Assembly: GCA_039105265.1 (NCBI GenBank)
Contig: JAPFFF010000002.1
Coordinates: forward strand, 4,836,001 to 4,900,000
Source of the DNA: Tritrichomonas musculus
Taxonomy: Eukaryota; Parabasalia; Tritrichomonadida; Tritrichomonadidae
Reading direction: 5' to 3'
DNA length: 64,000 bases
Positions 31,437 to 43,449 of the stretch are shown here, in pieces (position 1 is the first letter of the stretch; every line of letters begins with the position of its first letter). The translations under genes and the position numbers were made by a program. The notes under the pieces are model-generated. The model saw only the letters and a program-made list of their open reading frames with translations, was not told the origin of the DNA and did no database searches.

Positions 31437-34434
31437 ATGAAAACGATATATATTAGCTTCCAAAATAATTACGACCCTGATTCTTTTACAATCAGAAAAA
31501 TTCCATTCAAAGAATTATATGGTGATTTCTCTTTTAAGATTTTTGAAGAATCACAAAATATTTTGACAGGCGATAATCAACAAATCATTGAACATTTGAG
31601 TAATTCATCAGACTTAATTGTTGATATGTACAAAGCTAAAAACGGTAAGATATATTTTTTAATTTGCGTTGATAAAATGCTAATTATTATCGAAAGAAAT
31701 GACTTACGCTTATTGGAAAAGTCTTTTAATCCCAGAAAAGTCCTCAAAATATACTTTTTCAAAAATGTCGAAAAAGAATTCATAAAATATATTAATATCC
31801 AATATAACCAATCCAATAAAAAATTCAATATTTTCGATAGAGTCGACTTTTGCAGCATCATTTTTAATATTGATTCAATGCCAAAAAATGAATTTTGGAA
31901 AGTAATCAAAAAAAGTATGTTGATGTACTTATTTACAAAAAGTTACGCCAAAACTCTTAAAAACAGAATCGATGAATATTTACAGAATGCACAAACGCTA
32001 GACTATACAAATTTACAAGAAATAGATAAGAATTCATATCTTTTATTAGATACAATTTACAGTGTAGAATCAACGATAAAACTGGCATATTACATTAAAA
32101 CGCAAAACTTATTTGTTATCAAAACATACAACTATGTGAATGATGAAAGTAAATGTTTTCAAAAACGCGAAATTGACAACTTATCAAATATTTCACATCC
32201 ACTTTTACCAAGATTTTTTGGTCTTACAAATTATGAAAACAAGAAATCATTAGCAATTGAATACATAAATGGAAACACATTAGCATATTGCATTAAAAAG
32301 AAAAAAATAACACAAGACAATGATAAATTTGATATTTTAATGCAGGTGATGGTTGCTATTGAATATCTTCACTCTAAAAATTACGTGTATCGTGATCTGA
32401 AACCATCTAATGTCATGATTGATCTGAATAAAATGGCCGTTCTAATTGATTTTGATAGGATGATTACTGGCGATGGAACAGAATGTTCAAGATCACTACA
32501 AAATCCTTATACAGCACCTTAAGTTCAAAATGGCAAATATTCATTTAAATCTGACGTTTATTCATTTGGACTGCTGATTTATTACGTGTTAACATCATTT
32601 GTACCAAGCGAAAACATTGATAATTTTGATGATATTCCAAAAGAGTACTCTGAAGTCAGAGATATATGCTTGAGATGCACCAAAAAAAATATAGATGATC
32701 GTCCTTGCTTTGCCGATTTATTTTGTGATTTTTACCTATTTTGTAAGAAACATAATTTTATTCGAGGCATTAAAAAAGCAATTCAATATTTTTTGTTTGC
32801 TGCGGAATATCAGAATGACCAAATTGCACAGTGCCACCTTGGATTCATTTTCTTAGATTCAGAATTCATTTATCATGATTTTAAAAAAGCATTTTACTAT
32901 TTAACACTCTCTGCAAATCAAAATAATGCATACTCGCAAAGAACTCTTGGAAGTTTTTATTACGAAGGCAAATATGTACCACGTGATATTGAAAAAGCAA
33001 TTTATTATTTTACACTTGCGGCAGATCAAAATCAACGCGATGCACAACTTAAGCTAGGAATTATTTATTACGAAGGTAAATATGTACAATGTGATATTGA
33101 AAAAGCAATTCATTATTTTTCACTTGCGGCAGATCAAAATCAACAAGTTGCACAACTTATGCTAGGAATTATTTATTACGAAGGTGAATATGTACCATGC
33201 GATATTAAAAAAACAATTCATTATTTTTCACTTGCAGCAGATCAAAATCACTCAGATGCACAATTTAATCTAGGTTTTATTTATTACAAAGGTGAATATA
33301 TCCAACGCGACATTTACAAAGCAATTCATTATTTTTCACTAGCTGCAAATCAAAGTGACTCAAAAGCGCAATATTATCTTGGAATTATTTATTACTATGG
33401 AAAGTATGTACCAATTGATATTGATAAAGCAATTCATTATTTTTCACTTGCTGCAAATCAAAATCACTTTGATGCGCAATATCATCTTGGAATTATTTAT
33501 TACTATAGAAAGTATGTACCAATTGATATTGATAAAGCAATTCATTATTTTTCACTTGCTGCAAATCAAAGTTACTCACATGCACAAAATCGTCTTGCAA
33601 ATATTTACTTCGATGGAGAATATGTTCCACATGACATCAACAAAGCCATTCATTATGCATCACTCGCAGCAAATCAGAATAACCCATCAGCACAATATAA
33701 TTTAGGAATGTTTTATATTCAAAAAAAAAAAAAAAAAAAAAACTCAACTTGACATAGACAAAGCAATTTATTATTTATCGCTCGCTGCAAATCAAAATGA
33801 TCGTAGAGCACAATATGTAATAGGAAGCATATATTTTGAAGGATTATATGTTGATTATGACATTGAAAAAGCTATTCACTTTTTCAAAGAAGTGTCATGT
33901 TTTAACAACCAATATGCGAAGAACAATTTAGGAGTCATTTACAAGACAGGAAAAGGTGTAAAGCCAGACATATCTAGATCAATTGAATACTTCGAAGAAG
34001 CAATTAAACAAGAAAATGACCCAGCTGCTAAGTTCAATCTTGCGCACATTTATTTTTATGAAAAAGCTGTAAAACAAGATCTCTCAAAATCATTAAAATT
34101 ACTAGTTGAAGCAAAAAATGATGGTACTCCGTATTCATTTGATTTTCTATGCTTAGTTGTGGCCAATAAGTATGAATTGTTGGATGAAGAAGAAATTGCA
34201 CAAGAGTTTGAATGTGTTGATAAAAAATCGGGCCAATCTTTAGTAAAAAGAGTCATTAATGTAATAAAAAACAATCGATTAAACAAAGAAAGATTGAATG
34301 AAGATTTGAAAAATATCAATCTTGTCTATTATATCTATAATATTGAAAATCTAACCCAAAAGGATAAAATAAAAACTAATGATTCAAGGCCAGAAATCAA
34401 TTATCTTTTTTGGGAAGGATTGGGAAATATATAA
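31437..34434 (+). pseudogene. Protein kinase with Sel1-like repeats, broken in two places
   Basis: The gene starts at the ATG at 31437; the open frame upstream has only TTG codons. About 200 residues without recognised domain are followed by a kinase domain: VIKTYNY with the ATP-site Lys, YRDLKPSNVMID (Tyr for the His of HRD) and LIDFDRM (DFD for DFG). At the APE motif the codon expected to be GAA is TAA (32520-32522, reading TAP-stop-VQNGKYSFKSDVYSFG). The frame continues uninterrupted through the kinase C-lobe into about ten Sel1-like repeats (Y-x-G-K-Y-V-P-x-D-I-x-K-A-I-H-Y-F-S-L-A-A-x-Q). A run of more than 20 A near 33722-33742 then shifts the frame. The last repeats and a 130-residue tail end at 34434. 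Trichomonads have many such TKL-like kinases with Sel1 tails. One nonsense change and one homopolymer shift make it a young pseudogene, or an intact gene if both are consensus errors. Confidence 0.82.
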
Positions 34435-35039
34435 AAATATCGTAATGAATTATTTTTTAAAGCATTAGTTATTTCTGGAGTCAATCTTAATATTGTAAAA
34501 TAAAACAAGCAACTATTTTTTTAAATATATCGTTTTTTGGATGCTTTTCAAATAAAATAAGTGTTAAATAATAAAGATTTTATTACAGAACTTCTCTGAT
34601 TTATTTCTGATCAATGAAAAGTTGTAAATGTTGTTATTATAATATATTGAATATGATCAACTAAATTCTCATTTGGTCATCAAAATGAGTTGATTTATTT
34701 CAAATTTAAAAAACAATTTGGTGTTAACCTTAAAATTCCAGATGCTTCAAGATTCAAGTGATAAAAATGGGAAAGTTAACAATGATGTACAAAAAGATTG
34801 CCCTTTTTTTGAACTCCTCATATAACTGCAATCCTTTTGTTATTGATAATCATGTTCTAAGAAAAATCTAATTCTTTTATAATAATATTACAGATAAATC
34901 ATATTTGGCGTTTTGATATATTATAAAAATATTTTTATCCATATTTGCTTATAAAAACTAGGAAGATATATATGTTATATATATACCGACCAAAATTTTG
35001 TCAATTTGAATACTAATTCAAAATTTTTTAAAATCATCA
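34435..35039. other. AT-rich intergenic stretch
   Basis: No gene is seen. It lies between the 3' end of the kinase/Sel1 gene and the start of the next kinase gene. Confidence 0.55.
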
Positions 35040-36719
35040 ATGAACTATTTTTTTACTGAGACAGATTCTAACTATCAAATCAAAATTCCATTAAATTTCA
35101 GAGGATATAAAATCAAGAAACCTTGCGGCAAAGGCGCATTTTCATCAGTTGTCAAAGTTATTGATAATAATACAAAAGAAACATATGCAGCCAAAATCAT
35201 TCCCCAAAAAATCCTAAAAAACCAAACCAGAGTCAAGACCATGATTGACAACGAGATTACAATTCTTCAAAAAGCAAATCATCCCAATATCATCCAATTA
35301 TATGAAATCGTTGAACTTACCACCAAAGACGACTCCTTCATCATCCTGATTGAAGAGTTCTGCAAGAATGGAAACCTCTCGAACTACCTTACGACAAATG
35401 GCTTCAAAAACGATCAAGAAAAACTCCAAATTTCGCGCGGAATTACAGAAGCTATCGGCCACCTCCACAGACAAGGCATTGCGCACTGTGACATCAAGCC
35501 AGACAATGTTCTTCTCGACAGCAACAAAGTTCCTAAACTTTGCGATTTCAATTTGTCACAATTTGTACAAAACGCGGACGATTCGTGCAGAGGAGGCTCA
35601 AAGCCATATGCGGCTCCTGAACTATTCAAATTTGAGAGAGTCGACTTTTTGAGAGCAGATATTTGGTCGCTCGGGATAATGATCTTCTCCATTGCAGAGA
35701 TGAGATACCCGTACAACGAGGCCGAGGACGCGCGGAGAGGTCTACTTATCATCAATTCAAAAAACAAAAAATTGAATGCTTTCTCAAAAAGATGCCTCAG
35801 AATTGATCCGCTGAAAAGAGCAACAGCCGACCAACTTCTTAACGATCCGTATTTGACCTTGGATGACCAAATTGAAGAAGAAAATGTTGACGATGAAGAG
35901 ATGATCGTCAACTTGAAGAACGAGGTTGAGTCGAGGCCCGTAACGAGCCCAAATCTGGCAGACGCGAAGAAAATGAAGAAAGGTGAGGTGATCTTGAGTG
36001 ACGTTGATTTGCCGCCTATCTCAGACGATCATGACGATGACATTGACAGCGAGATTGACGACGATTTATTTGAGATAATTCACGGTTACAGACGGAGCTC
36101 GCCTGAAGAGGACGACGAGGACGAAGTCCGCATTGAGAAGACCATCTACAAGCGGAAGCGTCCCGGACATATTGATGACATCAATGATAATTCTGAAGTA
36201 ACGGTTTCTCACAATATTTCATCACAATTTTTGAATCCAAATATTTCTGAGGTGACGGTTTCTCACAATAATTCACCACTATTTTTGAATTCAAATAATG
36301 CATCTTTGAATGATATTTCTGAGGTGACGGTTTCTCACAATAATTCACCACTATTTTTGAATTCAAATAATGCATCTTTGAATGATATTTCTGAGGTGGC
36401 GGTTTCTCACAATGACAATTGTGGCGGCGGTTTGGAGATTCAAAATGATTCATTCGCCTTCAGCGTGATGCTCGAGCTCGGCTACGACTTTGAACTGCAA
36501 AGCCACTCGGGCAGCAGCCAAACAGACGAGATGGACGAGAGCGACAGATTCCAGGAAGATGGCTTCGCTGACTACGAGATCGAGAGAATTGAGAACCGAA
36601 TCTGCGACAGCCTCGTCAAGTTCAAATATGAAAAGAAAAGAAAGACGAAGAAGAAAAATGGCCCGCATGCAAAGAGAAAAGAGAAGCGGGATCGGAATGA
36701 TGATCCAGATGACATGTGA
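35040..36719 (+). CDS. Protein kinase with HCD/DFN motifs and acidic repeat tail
   Basis: The 559-residue protein has an N-terminal kinase domain of about residues 23-275, closest in feel to CAMK-like kinases. The Gly loop is GKGAFSSVVKV, the ATP-site Lys is K52 in YAAKI, and the catalytic loop is AHCDIKPDNVLLD (H149-C150-D151). The metal loop is CDFNLSQ (D169-F170-N171, Asn for Gly), and AAPE is intact. All catalytic residues are therefore present, but HRD is HCD and DFG is DFN. The tail is acidic, holds about three direct repeats of 24 residues (SEVTVSHNNSPLFLNSNNAS type, 36180-36420), and ends in a Lys/Arg-rich stretch that could be a nuclear signal. GC content is visibly higher than in the neighbours, especially in the second half. 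The ATG is preceded by TCATCA with the A 4 nt upstream. Stop is TGA. Confidence 0.88.
   Translation: MNYFFTETDSNYQIKIPLNFRGYKIKKPCGKGAFSSVVKVIDNNTKETYAAKIIPQKILKNQTRVKTMIDNEITILQKANHPNIIQLYEIVELTTKDDSFIILIEEFCKNGNLSNYLTTNGFKNDQEKLQISRGITEAIGHLHRQGIAHCDIKPDNVLLDSNKVPKLCDFNLSQFVQNADDSCRGGSKPYAAPELFKFERVDFLRADIWSLGIMIFSIAEMRYPYNEAEDARRGLLIINSKNKKLNAFSKRCLRIDPLKRATADQLLNDPYLTLDDQIEEENVDDEEMIVNLKNEVESRPVTSPNLADAKKMKKGEVILSDVDLPPISDDHDDDIDSEIDDDLFEIIHGYRRSSPEEDDEDEVRIEKTIYKRKRPGHIDDINDNSEVTVSHNISSQFLNPNISEVTVSHNNSPLFLNSNNASLNDISEVTVSHNNSPLFLNSNNASLNDISEVAVSHNDNCGGGLEIQNDSFAFSVMLELGYDFELQSHSGSSQTDEMDESDRFQEDGFADYEIERIENRICDSLVKFKYEKKRKTKKKNGPHAKRKEKRDRNDDPDDM
36184..36420 (+). repeat. In-frame 72-bp coding repeat in the kinase tail
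   Basis: Direct repeats encode SEVTVSHNNSPLFLNSNNAS and variants. Two copies are nearly identical, preceded by a shorter diverged copy and followed by a partial one. All stay in frame. Confidence 0.75.
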
Positions 36720-36893
36720 TATATAATAATTAAGAAGTTTAGTTGACTGGAATATGAATTTTTTTTTATTCCCCATTGAATTTATTACAGTTATTAATAA
36801 CTGTAAATTTAATTGAAATAGCAAATTCTTAATTTAATGCAGGTACGTAATTTAAAGTTTGCAACACTTTTTTTTTTCAGATTATAATTATTT

Positions 36894-36924
<31 letters not shown>

Positions 36925-37212
36925 CCAACATGATTCATGTATTATTTATAATAAAGTATGTTATAATATTTATCAGCATATGCATTATATAATATATTAG
37001 ATACTATCTATTTGCTTTATATTACATCAGTTTTACAACAAACAATGCAACTCTAAATTGCGTTATTAAATAAAAATAATAACTGAATAATATTATTATT
37101 TGAAAGCTCTATGAAAATTATTTTTATTTCATTATATAGTGGCGAGAAATGATCTTCTCTTTTTCAAAATTTTTAAAAATTTTGACTTATTTTGGCAAAG
37201 TTGTTAAATACT
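36720..37212. other. AT-rich intergenic stretch with T run
   Basis: No gene is seen. A run of about 25 T lies near 36898-36923. Confidence 0.55.
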
Positions 37213-37224
37213 TCACTTTTTTAC

Positions 37225-39797
37225 GTGGAAAAAGAAATTAATAAAAGAAAAGAGCTTCAATCTCATGTCATTAGCTTTATTGATGACGATAATGATGCTG
37301 CCAATTTCCAAGCATTAACCAAATTCATTTGCGATAATAATATTTCTAAGACAAAAATTGATTTGCAAGATTTTTTACATTTATTAATTAACATAGCAGA
37401 TAATCATCACAGAGGAGTTAATTTTCTCAGCAAGATCATGCAAATTTTCAACTACTTGCTATCAGATATTCGATCTTTTTTGTCAGATATGGAGATTTGG
37501 GACAAATTTTGGCAAAATAAAATTATTATTCTTGATATTATCCAAAACAATTCAATTGTTATAGACAATAATATGATAAATAGCAATCTTCAAAGTAATC
37601 GATATATGTTTCTACCACAATTTTCAAGAAATATGAACAACCGTCTAAACAACGGGAGAATTATGTCACCATATCACCTTTTATTTTCATATTTCCTCTT
37701 CAAATCAGCTAATGATATTCCAAATCTTAGTAATATTGAAAAAATAATCAAAAAGAGTTTTGATATGGACATAGAATCACTCCAACAACTCTGTCAAAAA
37801 GGTGAAAACGATAACCATATTTGCCATTTGATTCGCCAAGATTCAATAAACGACTTTATTTCGTACTTTAACGAAAAAACGTTAAATTTGATTCAAATAT
37901 TCAATTTTCAGCGTTTGAGACAAACAAATTTCTTCAAGAAAGATCTGTTATGCTAATAGAATATGCTGCCTTTTTTGGCTCAGTTCAAATATTTACTTAA
38001 AAATGATGTTACATTTGACTCGACTCTTCTTGAATTTGCTGTTCATGGAAGGAATCCAGAAATAATTCATCTTGTTGAAGATAGTCTAAATGACGGGTCC
38101 AAAATAAAACCAAAAAGAAATTCATTTGGTTTTAATTTTTCTCATATGAAACCAATCAGCTTTTATATCAAGTTAAATTCATTCAATATGCAGCATTTTA
38201 TGGTGCAATAAAAATTTTCAACTATTTATATAACAAAACATTTAATGTTGACTCTGATACATGTAATAATAATGGCCGCTTTTTAATGGAAAAATATGCA
38301 CTTTGGTATTTTGCCATTCATGGAAGACAACAAGAAATAATTCATATATTTGATATTAAAGGGATTAAACCAACTAAAAGACAAAATCCTGATGAATATA
38401 GATATTGTTCTTTCTCAATAAATGGACTTGAAATTTATGGTTTAGCTTTCGAAAATTGCTTTGAAGAAGCTCTTCAATGCCATCAAAATGATTTTGCACG
38501 AAATCTTATCAAAAACAATGAAATTGACACGAAATACTTGAAAGCTGTTCAAAGTTTCAATTTCGAATTCTTTGGAGATTTTTACAAGAAATTTTATGAC
38601 AAAGAATCTTTCTTGCTTTATTATTTGTGCTTATATGACTATCCGAAGTTTGTACAACTTTTAATCACTCACAAAAACATTGATTTGGATTCATTCGCCA
38701 ACTCTCATACATTGAAAAATGAACATAATTTAAGATATCAATATCATGAAGATTTTGAGCAATCTGATAAATCCAAAATCATTGATGCCATTACTGGATC
38801 ATGCTGTGAAATTGTTAAATTTTTCACAGCTACAAACAAAAACATTGAATTTGATGGTAGTTCATTAATTCAAGTAATGCAAAATGGAGATTATGAACTC
38901 TTAAAGAAAATGTTGTCTCAGCCAAATATTTGTGTTAACAACATTTCAAATATAATATATCCTTATAATGGTGAATGTATGGATCGTCTTACGCCTTTGC
39001 TTTTTGCAATTTTCAATCATGATATAGAAATTGTCAATCTTTTGTTGAATCATCCATTAATTGATGTCAACATTTCTTTTGAGCCAAATACAAACAGAAC
39101 GACATATAGAACAGCACTTCACATTGCAATTGAGATGGAATACTTGCCAGTAGTGAAAGTGCTTTTAGAAAGACCCGATATTGATGTTAATGCTGTTGCA
39201 AACTTCGACGATGCATCGTTCAATTTTTCATCATGGAGTAATACTGAATACTTAAGCTTTTATTACACTCCATTGCACGAAGGTGTTGAACTAGGAAATA
39301 TTGAAATAATAAAGCTTCTTTTGGCTCATCCCAAAATCGATGTGAATAAAATCGAAGTCTTCGATACTTTCGAAGGTAAGCACAAAGGCATTTATGGTCG
39401 AGTAAGGCAGACTGTTCTATGCAGAGCTATACAAAAGCAGGATTATGAAATCGTGAAGCTTCTACTGGAGATTCCAGGGATAGATGTGAATAAGCAGGCT
39501 GTTTTTCATCAAAATGAAACTGACGATCCTTATTCAAAAAATAATAACGATGTTGATAATGAAGAAGAAAATAAAGAAAATGAAAGAATATTTTTCCATA
39601 ATGGTAGACAATTCATCATTGAAAGAACTCCGTTGCCGTTCGCTCATGCAGGAAATTCTGAAGAAATTATTCAGCTTTTATTAAGCCGAAATGATATTAT
39701 AGATGAGAAAGAAAAAGGAAAAGATCCTTTAATTATGATGTTTACACGTGCCATAAATACTAATCCTGACAATGGCAGTGACAGAAATGTTGTCTGA
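37225..39797 (+). pseudogene. DUF3447-type ankyrin protein gene, broken
   Basis: The layout follows the large trichomonad ankyrin family. An N-terminal module (INKRKELQSHVISFIDDDND, NFQALTKFI, NHHRGVNFLSKI) is followed by a DUF3447-like region (LIEYAAFFGSVQIF, LEFAVHGRNPEIIHLVED, IQYAAFYGAIKIFNYL) and then canonical ankyrin repeats (TALHIAIEMEYLPVVKVLLERPDIDVNA). An initiator-like TCACTTTT lies at 37213-37220, but the codon at the expected start, 37225, is GTG; no ATG is near. Frameshifts separate the three main pieces, near 37890, near 37985 and near 38200. After that, the frame ending at 39797 is open for more than 500 codons. The shifts fall in AT-rich DNA, so one or two might be assembly errors, but with the missing ATG the gene looks dead. 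Confidence 0.8.
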
Positions 39798-39956
39798 TTA
39801 AAAATAAGAATATTTTTAAATATCCTGTTCTTTATTTTACTATGGTTTTATATAAAACAAATCAAAGAGAATTCATATTTTGTGTAAAAAAAATTTTATA
39901 AAATATAAAAATATTCAAAAAGTTAAAATGCCATTTTAAAATTTTATTTATAATAA

Positions 39957-41873
39957 ATGATAACAGATGACGAAATCAAAGATTTAATTGATCTTCAAGA
40001 AGCTATTATGAGTGTTAATGAAAGCAATATCCGTGAAACAGTTCAATATTTTCTAACATGTCCATTTATTTCAGATTCGATAGGATATGAAAAGATATCT
40101 CGAGCATTTCATCTTGCATTAACTTATCATCCTCTATCAATACCATCTTATATTCAATTAATCAAATCGTTTCAGCAAGAAAAAACACTACAAACCCTCA
40201 AATATTCAATTTTACATCTTTTATTTCATTATTTGAAAAACATGTCAGCTTTTCCATCCGAATGTGGCTCTTTATCTTTCATATACCGAAGTTTTCTAGA
40301 AGATGTTTATACAGAGGATGACATATTTACCGAAATACAGCATTTTTACGAGACAGGCGTAAACTTCCAGCTCAGTTTATTCTGGATTTTCGCGTATTTC
40401 ACTCCAATCATTGAAAAAAAGAGCCAACAACTTTTTGAATTGATAATTGGTCTCTATAATAAAGAGAAAGAGAACAAGATATATCTGTCTACTATTAGTT
40501 TGATGTTACAGAATTGCTTTCAAAGCTATTTTGACCAACTTCCACTTTTTCTGAGCAACGATAACCAATTTGAGTACCACAAGGGAATTGTTCTTCAATT
40601 TGGCACGATGGCTGACATCATTCGTCGTGATTCGATTGATGAATTGAAACAGAAAGCTAGTCATCCATTATTTTCAATTGATCAAACAATTTCAGTGTCA
40701 CTTTTTGAGCCAGTTTGGTTTCTTTTTGATGAGCCGACTTTGATTCAATATTCCGCATTTCATCATTCTTTGAAATGCTTCAATTTTTGTCAAATGATGG
40801 ATGCTGATCTTCATCTTTATGACAATAAAAACAAGATGCTTTCTCAATTTGCCGTTGCTGGTGGTAATGTTGAAATCATTCGGAGAGTCGAGCAACTTGG
40901 ATGCTCTTTTAATGACACCTTGCATGTTGCTATCTGCTATTTTTGGTTTGATATTTTTGTGTGGCTTCATGAGACAAAAGACGTTCCTTTGAGTATTGAT
41001 GATCCTGTGTATGGAACAATATTAAGTTCAGCTGCAGCCAGTGGTAATATTCGTGGTGTTCAATACTGCATTGAGAAAGGAATTGATGTATCTGCAATGA
41101 ATTCATTAGAAATTTTTTTTAAATTTTTTTTTAAATAAAACAGCTTTGCATTATGCTTGTTATATAGGCGAAGTTGACTTGGTAAGATATTTATTAACTA
41201 ATAAAAGTGTTGATATTAACGTAAAACCGTCGGTTTTATATTTGGCGGTTAAAAACGGTCACCTGGAAACCGTTTCTATGCTTATTGAAAATTCTAACTT
41301 GGATGTGAACATTTTGGGTGAAGATAATTGGACTTCCCTTTACTTGGCAACTTATTTGGGATATAACAAAGTTATTTCTCAGCTTTTGAAGAGAGATGAC
41401 ATTGACCCTAACATTGAAAATATCGGTTATTTTCCGTTACAAATTGCTATTTTAAAGAAAAACGTGGAAGCAGTCCAAATTTTGGTAGATGATCACAGAA
41501 CTAATTTAAACGCTCAAGGTAAGGATGGTGATACAGCGTTGCATTACGCGATATCGTTGAAGCAACTTGATATTGTAAAGATATTACTCGAATCTGACAG
41601 GATTGACGTTAATGCAGTCAATAATGAAAAGAATACTCCTTTACATCAGGCAGCTTTGTTTAATTTTGAAGAAGCCGTAGATTTACTGGTTCAACATAAA
41701 GATATCGATTTTAGAATTAAAAATAAAGAAGTTTTTTTTTATTATTTTAAATTTATGGGGAAACACCTTATGAATGTGCTATGGATTATTCAACAACAGA
41801 GATCATTGATATTATTGAAGATGAAATGCCAGAAGATTTATGGGAAGAAGAAAAAAATAAGAAAATATTCTGA
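39957..41873 (+). pseudogene. Second ankyrin protein gene, broken by T-rich insertions
   Basis: The ATG at 39957 opens 393 codons of DUF3447-like sequence (IQYSAFHHSLKCFNF, SQFAVAGGNVEIIRRVEQL) leading into ankyrin repeats. Near 41111-41139 a T-rich piece replaces the expected joint and ends the frame. The ankyrin array then resumes as TALHYACYIGEVDLVRYLLTNKSVDINV and continues through six repeats. A second T-rich piece near 41730-41757 again breaks the frame. In the other frame it resumes as GETPYECAMDYSTTEIIDII and ends EDLWEEEKNKKIF at the TGA at 41871-41873. Without the two insertions of roughly 25 bp, the gene would read as one protein of about 620 residues. They do not have the GT...ACTAACACACAG structure of trichomonad introns. 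Confidence 0.8.
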
Positions 41874-42183
41874 AAACACTACAAAATTACCCTATAATAA
41901 TGTAAATATATTAATAAAAATGATTTTTAATTATAACGATATATATATCTATATTATTTAATTTATATATTATTAATACTATTAAAGATAACTGTTTGTT
42001 TGTTAGCATTGATTTCATTATAAATCACTTTTTTTATAAAATATGGGAAATATTATTTGGCAAAAATAAAAAAAACTTTTAAGCTGATTTCAACGAAGTG
42101 GAAAATTTAAAAATTTTGTCAAGAAAACACTTCATTAAATTTCTAATGAAAAGTAAAACGAATAAACACTTCATTAAATTTTA

Positions 42184-42530
42184 ATGTTTGGAGGATATGA
42201 GCATGATCCAGCATCCAATTATGATTACGTAAGGAATTTTGATACTTTGGTCAATTTATGGGAAGAACTGGGTGAATTTGTCAACAAATATCCTAATTTA
42301 TTTACATGGGATGAAGTTATGGAAGTGAATCAAGAATGGTCTGATATGAGAAGCCCTTTAAACAAGAAACGTATGGTATTTTTTAATTATCGTATGAAAG
42401 GAGATACTCCTGAAAGCATTAAGATGTGTTTAAGGATGAATCAGTAAACAAGTATCAAAGAGACATATCATTGGAAAAAAAAGTCAAAGTAAAAAGATTT
42501 GCAAATTATTTTAAAGATTTTTTTTTTTTT
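42184..42530 (+). pseudogene. 5' fragment of an unknown gene, frameshifted
   Basis: The ATG at 42184 has a TCATTAAA initiator-like box with its A 11 nt upstream and opens 87 codons (MFGGYEHDPASNYDYVRNFD). Around 42425 the frame ends, while another frame continues in plausible coding sequence (FKDESVNKYQRDISLEKKVK). That frame runs into about 26 T at 42519-42544, after which no coding is seen. The protein is not recognised. It looks like the start of a gene whose remainder has been lost. Confidence 0.45.
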
Positions 42531-42544
42531 TTTTTTTTTTTTTA

Positions 42545-43167
42545 TGAAATTAAAAGGAATAAGAAAATAATGATTGAGTTATATTCTAGTTATAATAAAA
42601 ATTTCATACGTCTTTGTATCATAACTAGAATATATTCTTTAATAAAAAAAAAAAAAAAAAAAGATAAGACTATTTTGCATTAAATGAAAGCTTAGATAGA
42701 TGAATAGGAAAATAGTTTTGTTTTTAATATTATTTGTCCATGGAAGATAAGGTAATTTCATCGTATTTAAAAAAAGTCCAAAATTTTAAAAATTGTATAA
42801 ATATATAAATATCATGAAATGAAGAAAATATATTTCATTCAGATTTAATTACTAATAAATCTTTCTAGATGGTGAGTTTTCGGTTTGGTTTTGGTCATTC
42901 ATAACTTTCAAAAATTTTGAAATTATATTATGACAGAAATAAAAAAGTGATTTATCAAATCTCTTATTTATCAATAACTATATCAAATATTGTTTTTTCA
43001 ATATATGAAATTTTTAAGTCTTTAGATTAAAATTTTAAAGTTGATCTTAACAAAAATGAAAGTTTTTCCAAATTAAAAGAATTTATGTTAATCCCTCATT
43101 CTTATAACATATTTATTACTCAATTATACTGCATTAAGATAGACAAATCAATTTGTCAAGATAATTG
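42545..43167. other. AT-rich intergenic stretch
   Basis: No gene is seen; an A run of about 20 lies near 42643-42662. Confidence 0.5.
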
Positions 43168-43449
43168 GAAAATTCTAACTTGGATGTGAACATTTTGGGT
43201 GAAGATAATTGGACTTCCCTTTACTTGGCAACTTATTTGGGATATAACAAAGTTATTTCTCAGCTTTTGAAGAGAGATGACATTGACCCTAACATTGAAA
43301 ATATCGGTTATTTTCCGTTACAAATTGCTATTTTAAAGAAAAACGTGGAAGCAGTCCAAATTTTGGTAGATGATCACAGAACTAATTTAAACGCTCAAGG
43401 TAAGGATGGTGATACAGCGTTGCATTACGCGATATCGTTGAAGCAACTT
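43168..43449 (+). pseudogene. 282-bp duplicated ankyrin fragment
   Basis: This segment appears identical to 41287-41568 of the ankyrin gene, in the same orientation, offset by 1881 bp. It encodes two to three ankyrin repeats (NSNLDVNILGEDNWTSLYLA onward) with no start or promoter of its own. The copy begins and ends abruptly; at 43449/43450 it joins a minus-strand beta-helix gene remnant. Confidence 0.88.

Noticed and set aside
41105-41760. The two T-rich insertions in the ankyrin gene as introns
   Set aside because: They lack the GT start and the ACTAACACACAG-type end known for trichomonad introns and do not end in AG at the needed point.
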